Assembly (NCBI GenBank): GCA_902606105.1 | Contig: CACLFK010000003.1 | Span: forward strand, 24,972-88,971 | DNA length: 64,000 nucleotides | DNA from: an uncultured Pelagibacteraceae bacterium | Lineage (GTDB): Bacteria; Pseudomonadota; Alphaproteobacteria; Pelagibacterales; Pelagibacteraceae | Reading direction: 5' to 3' | Shown: positions 59,827 to 64,000 of the stretch, one piece after another | Position numbering within the stretch: position 1 is the first letter of the stretch | Layout of the letters: each line of letters opens with the position of its first letter | Position numbers and translations under genes: made by a program | The notes under the pieces: model-generated | The model's input: the letters and a program-made list of their open reading frames with translations, nothing else | The model's database searches: none | Told to the model about the DNA's origin: nothing

Positions 59827-61125
59827 CTAATTATATCGATCAATAGACCCGTTTCTAACTAAAAATAAATTTCTATTGAATATAAATGGTTTTGATGTGA
59901 AATTTTTTGAAACTTTTTGAGTTTTTGTAATATTACCTTGCTGTAAACCAGCTACAATAATTTTACCATCAGAATTAGTTAAATATAAACTTTTATTTCC
60001 AATCACAAATCCTAAAGGATAAATATTTTTTCTTTTTTTTTTATCATAATTTACATAAAGATCGGTTATTCTAAGAATATTTCCCTTATTCTTTTCAATT
60101 ACATATAAAAAACCCTCGTTAGAAACAGTAAAAATAAGATTACTTATTAATATAGGTGTAAGGTTAGAATTAACTTTATTAATCCAATTTATAGTGCCTG
60201 TTTTACTATCAATTGAATAGAATTCATTTTTGTTGTTTGATAAAAATATAATTTTGCTATCGGAAACAAGTTTTGAGTTTTTGAAACTATATGATTTATT
60301 AATAATACTGCTACTCTGTGTTGGTAATTGCCAAATTATCTGACCAGATTCACTATCAACTGCTGTAATATCTCCTATAGAGTTACTAAATACAATTTTA
60401 TCCTTTAAAACTATTAAAGAATTCTTAGAATTAGATATTGTAAAAGACTCGTCTGTTTGTAAACTCCAGCATTCTGATCCGTCATAAATATAGTAACATC
60501 TGAGAGTATTTTTATAATCTACAACATAAAAACTATTTTTAGACTTTTTAATATCTGAATTAAAAGGGTAAGAGTTATTTTTAGACCAGTTTAATTCACC
60601 ATTATTTAACTTAATAGAATAGTATTTAGCAATACTATCAGTTATTAAAATATTATCTTTATCCAAAATTAAATTTAACTTTGGATACAGTTCTCTTTCT
60701 AACTTAGTATAATAATTTTTTTTCCATACGATTTTTTGATTATTGTCATATCTTATAATTGTACCTTTTTTGTCAAAATAAATAACTCCATTTTTTAAAA
60801 AAATTGGTTTGAAATTAATCCTGTTTATTTCTTCTAATTTAGAGAATTTATAACTTCCATTTTTGTTTAAACTTCCATCAAAACTTTGTGATCCAAAATT
60901 ATTTTGGTTATCAAAATTTATATTTTTTATCTTAATTGCTGATAGATCTAATTTTAGACTCTGATTGAATTCTTTTATAACAAACTTTTCATTCGAAAAT
61001 ATTTTCTCAATGTTTGGTTTTATCGATATATCTTTTTCATTTTTTTTCCAAATTTTTGAGTTTTTATTAAACGAGCAATGATTTAATAAAATTAACAAAA
61101 AAAATAATGCAATTAATTTATTCAC
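59827..61125 (-). CDS. bamB: BamB-like beta-propeller lipoprotein
   Basis: A 432-residue lipoprotein: signal with lipobox LLNHC (Cys16), then a PQQ-type beta-propeller with repeat tips such as GELNWSKNNSYP, GSECWSLQTD, GQIIWQLPTQS and GTINWINKVN. BamB is the outer-membrane protein assembly subunit. The gene order TPR protein then BamB is common in Alphaproteobacteria. The usual next gene der is not seen here. It overlaps the TPR-like gene by eight bases. Confidence 0.82.
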   Translation of the reverse strand: MNKLIALFFLLILLNHCSFNKNSKIWKKNEKDISIKPNIEKIFSNEKFVIKEFNQSLKLDLSAIKIKNINFDNQNNFGSQSFDGSLNKNGSYKFSKLEEINRINFKPIFLKNGVIYFDKKGTIIRYDNNQKIVWKKNYYTKLERELYPKLNLILDKDNILITDSIAKYYSIKLNNGELNWSKNNSYPFNSDIKKSKNSFYVVDYKNTLRCYYIYDGSECWSLQTDESFTISNSKNSLIVLKDKIVFSNSIGDITAVDSESGQIIWQLPTQSSSIINKSYSFKNSKLVSDSKIIFLSNNKNEFYSIDSKTGTINWINKVNSNLTPILISNLIFTVSNEGFLYVIEKNKGNILRITDLYVNYDKKKRKNIYPLGFVIGNKSLYLTNSDGKIIVAGLQQGNITKTQKVSKNFTSKPFIFNRNLFLVRNGSIDRYN

Positions 61126-61768
61126 TCAAATCTCTGCTTAGCCTTTTCTCTGCCTCTAACCTTATATCTTGATTGGGGTTTTCTAAACTGGTGATTAGAT
61201 TAAAAAACTCTTTTGCCTTTTGATTTTGTGATTGTGAATAAAAGTACTCTGCAAGTAAATACAGAGCATGAGATTTCCAAACACTTTTAGAGTTAATAAT
61301 TGGATTTAACATCAATAATAGCTCAGATTCTGATGCTATATCTGCGTTATATAGGGCTTTTTTGTAAATAACTAAATTTTTAATTTCATTATCAAGTGAT
61401 GTTTTTTCAATTAATAAATCAAATAATTCGTTTATCTGGTTTTGATCTGTAAGAAGATTATTATCAATAATGAAGTAAAGTGATAATGGTGAATATGTTG
61501 GATCTTTTTTATTAATAATCTCTATTAACTTATCAATCGACTTATTTTTTTTATCCTCAGAATATTCGATAGTAATTAAATTAAAATCATCAGAAATTTG
61601 TTTTTTTTTACTAGTTTTATATTTATCAAATCCATAAATTACTATTAATGCTATTAATAAAATTATAACACCAAATATTATTCTATATTTATTTGTAACA
61701 AAAAAACTTTTAATCTTTTCGTTCCTGGTGTTAGTATTTATAATTGTTAAATCTTCGTCCATAATCAA
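61118..61768 (-). CDS. Membrane-anchored TPR-like protein (YfgM-like)
   Basis: A 216-residue protein with one hydrophobic helix (about 29-47, IIFGVIILLIALIVIYG) and a helical, TPR-like periplasmic part (SLYFIIDNNLLTDQ, ALYLLAEYFYSQSQNQKAKEFF). This layout and the position before bamB match YfgM, a periplasmic chaperone partner. It overlaps the aconitase stop by four bases. Sequence identity to YfgM is not evident by eye. Confidence 0.65.
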   Translation of the reverse strand: MIMDEDLTIINTNTRNEKIKSFFVTNKYRIIFGVIILLIALIVIYGFDKYKTSKKKQISDDFNLITIEYSEDKKNKSIDKLIEIINKKDPTYSPLSLYFIIDNNLLTDQNQINELFDLLIEKTSLDNEIKNLVIYKKALYNADIASESELLLMLNPIINSKSVWKSHALYLLAEYFYSQSQNQKAKEFFNLITSLENPNQDIRLEAEKRLSRDLSE

Positions 61769-64000
61769 ATCATATTTCTTAACACATACTGAAGTATTCC
61801 ACCATTTTTATAATATTCCAATTCATTTTTAGTATCTATTCGGCATAAGGTTTTAATTTTCTTCATTTCACCAGATGTATATTTAATCTCTATAATTACT
61901 TCATCTGAAGGATTAATTCCATTTTCTATCTCTAGAACACTTATTAACTCAGATCCAATTAAATTTAAATTTTTTCTGTTTATTTCATTTATAAATTGTA
62001 AAGGTAATATTCCCATACCAATTAGATTAGATCTATGTATTCTTTCAAAACTTTCTGCAATGACCGCTTTAACACCTAATAATTTTGTTCCTTTTGCTGC
62101 CCAATCTCTTGAAGATCCTGTTCCATATTCTTTGCCGCCTATTATAACGAGATCAGTACCTCTTTTTTTGTATTCAACTACTGCATCGTAAATTGATAAA
62201 ACTTTTTCCTCAGGATATAATTTCGTAAATCCACCTTCTGTTCCAGGAGCCATTTCATTTTTTATTCTGATATTTGCAAATGTTCCTCTCATCATAACTT
62301 CATGATTTCCTCTTCTAGAACCATATGAATTAAAATCTTTTGGTAAAATCTGATGCTGCATAAAATACTCACCTGTTGGACTATCTTTCTGAATACTTCC
62401 TGCAGGTGAAATATGATCTGTTGTTACCATATCACCTAGGATCAATAATGGTCTTGCATCTTTGATCTCTTTGAAACCCTCTGGTTCATCCGATAATGTC
62501 TCAAAAAAAGGAGGTTTTTTTACGTAAGTCGATCCTTGATCCCAATTGTAAATACTACTTTTTTCTGTTTTAATCTTTTGCCACTGTACTGGACCTTCTG
62601 AAACGTTAGAGTATCTTTCTATAAACATTTCTGCGTTTAGAGATTTTTTTAAAATATCTTCTATCTCTTTATTTGATGGCCAAATATCCTTTAAGTATAT
62701 ATCATTGCCACTTTTATCTTGACCCAATGGATCTTTATATAGATCAACTTCCATATGACCTGCTATTGCATACGCCACAACAAGTGGAGGTGATGCCAGA
62801 TAGTTTGCCTTTATATGAGGCGAAATTCTACCTTCAAAATTTCTATTACCTGACAAAACTGAAACAGAATAAATGTTCTCTTTTTGAATAGCTTCAACAA
62901 TGTTTTCCTCTAATGGTCCTGAATTTCCAATACAAGTTGTGCATCCATATCCAACTAAATTAAAACCTAATTTATCTAAATATTTATTTAATCCAGCTTT
63001 TTCTAAATAATCAGTAACCACTTGCGAGCCAGGTGCCAAAGAAGTTTTAACCCATGGCTTAACTTCTAAACCTAATTCAACTGCTTTTTTTGCTAGCAAT
63101 CCAGCTCCAATTAAAACGTTCGGGTTTGATGTATTTGTACATGATGTTATGGCTGCAATTAGTATAGAGCCATCACTAATTTGATAGTCTGTGCTAGAAA
63201 CCTTTGAAATTGATTTTTCTTTTTTATTAGTTGTGTCATGCATTACTTTTTTAAATGAACTTGACGCATCAGTTAAAAGAACTTTGTCCTGAGGTCTTTT
63301 TGGACCTGAAATAGTCGGAACGACTGTAGACATATCCAAAGATATAATATCAGTAAATTCAATCTCATCACTTGCCCACAAACCTTGTTGCTTAGCGTAT
63401 TTTTCAACAATTTCTATTGTATGCTTATCTCTACCTGAAAATTTTAAATATTTTAATGTCTCATCATCTATTGGAAAAAAACCACAAGTAGCTCCATATT
63501 CAGGTGCCATATTTGCAATAGTAGCTCTATCAGCAAGAGTTAAATTTTTCAATCCCTCTCCATAAAACTCTACAAATTTTCCTACCACCCCTTTATCTCT
63601 AAGCATTTTTACAACTGTTAAAACTAGATCTGTTGCTGTGGTTCCTTCTGGCATTTTATTTTTTATTTCTAAACCTATAACTTCTGGAATTAACATCGAT
63701 ATCGGCTGACCTAACATGCCTGCTTCTGCTTCAATTCCTCCAACTCCCCAACCTAAAACTGATAAACCGTTAACCATTGTAGTATGGCTATCAGTTCCCA
63801 CTAAAGTATCTGGAAATAGATACTCATCTTCTTCAAATTTTTCTGACCAAACAACTTTTGACAAATACTCTAAATTTACTTGATGACATATACCTGTGCC
63901 TGGTGGAACAATTCTAAAATTATCAAATGCTTGTTGACCCCACTTTAAAAATGAATATCTTTCACCATTTCTTTCAAATTCTATATCTACATTTTTTTCA
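61765..64000 (-). CDS. acnA: Aconitate hydratase, C-terminal part (runs off the right edge)
   Basis: Aconitase of the TCA cycle. About 745 residues are inside the window. The reading frame is open to the edge (KWGQQAFDNFRIVPPGTGICH lies upstream of any start), so the true start is outside; an internal TTG at 63864 is not the start. Iron-sulfur ligands: SCTNTSNP and GCTTCIGNSGP. Substrate-binding DSHTTMVNGL and the C-terminal swivel domain (GSRRGNHEVMMRG, EYGTGSSRDWAAKG) are visible. Roughly 150 N-terminal residues are missing for a length near 890. Confidence 0.95.
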   Translation of the reverse strand, partial: EKNVDIEFERNGERYSFLKWGQQAFDNFRIVPPGTGICHQVNLEYLSKVVWSEKFEEDEYLFPDTLVGTDSHTTMVNGLSVLGWGVGGIEAEAGMLGQPISMLIPEVIGLEIKNKMPEGTTATDLVLTVVKMLRDKGVVGKFVEFYGEGLKNLTLADRATIANMAPEYGATCGFFPIDDETLKYLKFSGRDKHTIEIVEKYAKQQGLWASDEIEFTDIISLDMSTVVPTISGPKRPQDKVLLTDASSSFKKVMHDTTNKKEKSISKVSSTDYQISDGSILIAAITSCTNTSNPNVLIGAGLLAKKAVELGLEVKPWVKTSLAPGSQVVTDYLEKAGLNKYLDKLGFNLVGYGCTTCIGNSGPLEENIVEAIQKENIYSVSVLSGNRNFEGRISPHIKANYLASPPLVVAYAIAGHMEVDLYKDPLGQDKSGNDIYLKDIWPSNKEIEDILKKSLNAEMFIERYSNVSEGPVQWQKIKTEKSSIYNWDQGSTYVKKPPFFETLSDEPEGFKEIKDARPLLILGDMVTTDHISPAGSIQKDSPTGEYFMQHQILPKDFNSYGSRRGNHEVMMRGTFANIRIKNEMAPGTEGGFTKLYPEEKVLSIYDAVVEYKKRGTDLVIIGGKEYGTGSSRDWAAKGTKLLGVKAVIAESFERIHRSNLIGMGILPLQFINEINRKNLNLIGSELISVLEIENGINPSDEVIIEIKYTSGEMKKIKTLCRIDTKNELEYYKNGGILQYVLRNMI

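Noticed and set aside
63864-63866. TTG at 63864 as the aconitase start
   Set aside because: The frame stays open to the window edge with clear aconitase sequence upstream, so the gene is truncated by the window.
1-64000. tRNA, rRNA, CRISPR, insertion sequences, prophage and known riboswitches
   Set aside because: None recognised on reading both strands. Intergenic regions are all below 300 bases and lack cloverleafs, repeat-spacer series or terminal inverted repeats with transposase genes. Short ncRNAs could still be missed without a covariance search.

Overview
The window looks like a piece of a SAR11 (Candidatus Pelagibacter, Alphaproteobacteria) chromosome. The DNA is very A+T-rich, genes are packed with overlaps or gaps of a few bases (many TAATG and ATGA junctions), proteins are Lys/Asn/Ile-rich, and the gene content is the osmolyte, methylamine and C1-oxidation set known from this group. 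No tRNA, rRNA, CRISPR, insertion sequence or prophage was seen, and no gene-free stretch exceeds 300 bases. This taxonomic call is an inference from gene content and composition.

Layout. (1) 21-8342, minus strand: a possible 12-gene unit read right to left: a Rieske oxygenase of the quaternary-amine type, SAM methyltransferase, CysC-like kinase, nucleotidyltransferase, a BesD-like 2-oxoglutarate/iron enzyme, a crotonase-fold protein lacking the usual catalytic glutamates, a small anchored protein, a SBP56-type methanethiol oxidase, a [2Fe-2S] ferredoxin, a CoA-binding protein and an MFS carrier. I do not know a described pathway with this set. (2) 8526-12618, plus: betaine-type ABC binding protein and permease (no ATPase), a short MetF-like protein and a DmdA-like GcvT-family demethylase: an uptake-plus-demethylation module. 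(3) 12661-16718: small membrane proteins, a previously hidden 55-residue zinc ribbon, a DUF3726-like protein, a 553-residue unknown and a divergent M19 dipeptidase-like protein. (4) 16810-21727: purE-purK, GNAT, cold-shock protein, Asp/Glu racemase family, lipoprotein, EamA transporter.

(5) 21729-56496: methylated-amine and C1 super-locus. It holds a four-subunit sarcosine oxidase/N-methylglutamate dehydrogenase, formate-THF ligase (fhs), Fe-ADH with a GATase-like protein, trimethylamine monooxygenase (tmm), gpsA and glpK, the TMAO transporter (tmoW, tmoV, tmoX, with a MORN protein and an unknown inserted), TMAO demethylase (tdm), an HTH-like protein and an FAD oxidoreductase. Two paralogous glutamine-synthetase-like plus split glutamate-synthase modules flank an amt transporter, and a diaminopropionate ammonia-lyase-like gene ends the region. 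The expected flow is TMA to TMAO to dimethylamine to methylamine to gamma-glutamylmethylamide to N-methylglutamate to glutamate plus methylene-THF, then formate, with ammonium released. The classical dimethylamine monooxygenase (dmm) genes are not in the window.

(6) 56504-64000: photolyase, YjbQ, ZapE/AFG1 ATPase, cupin, BamB-like lipoprotein, TPR-like anchored protein and the C-terminal part of aconitase, which runs off the right edge.

Most unusual observations: the uncharacterised cluster in (1); the ATPase-less module in (2); loss of the iron-sulfur cysteines in one of two paralogous glutamate-synthase-like proteins; a probable one-base frameshift at the end of tmoV; and the degenerate metal site of the M19 protein.
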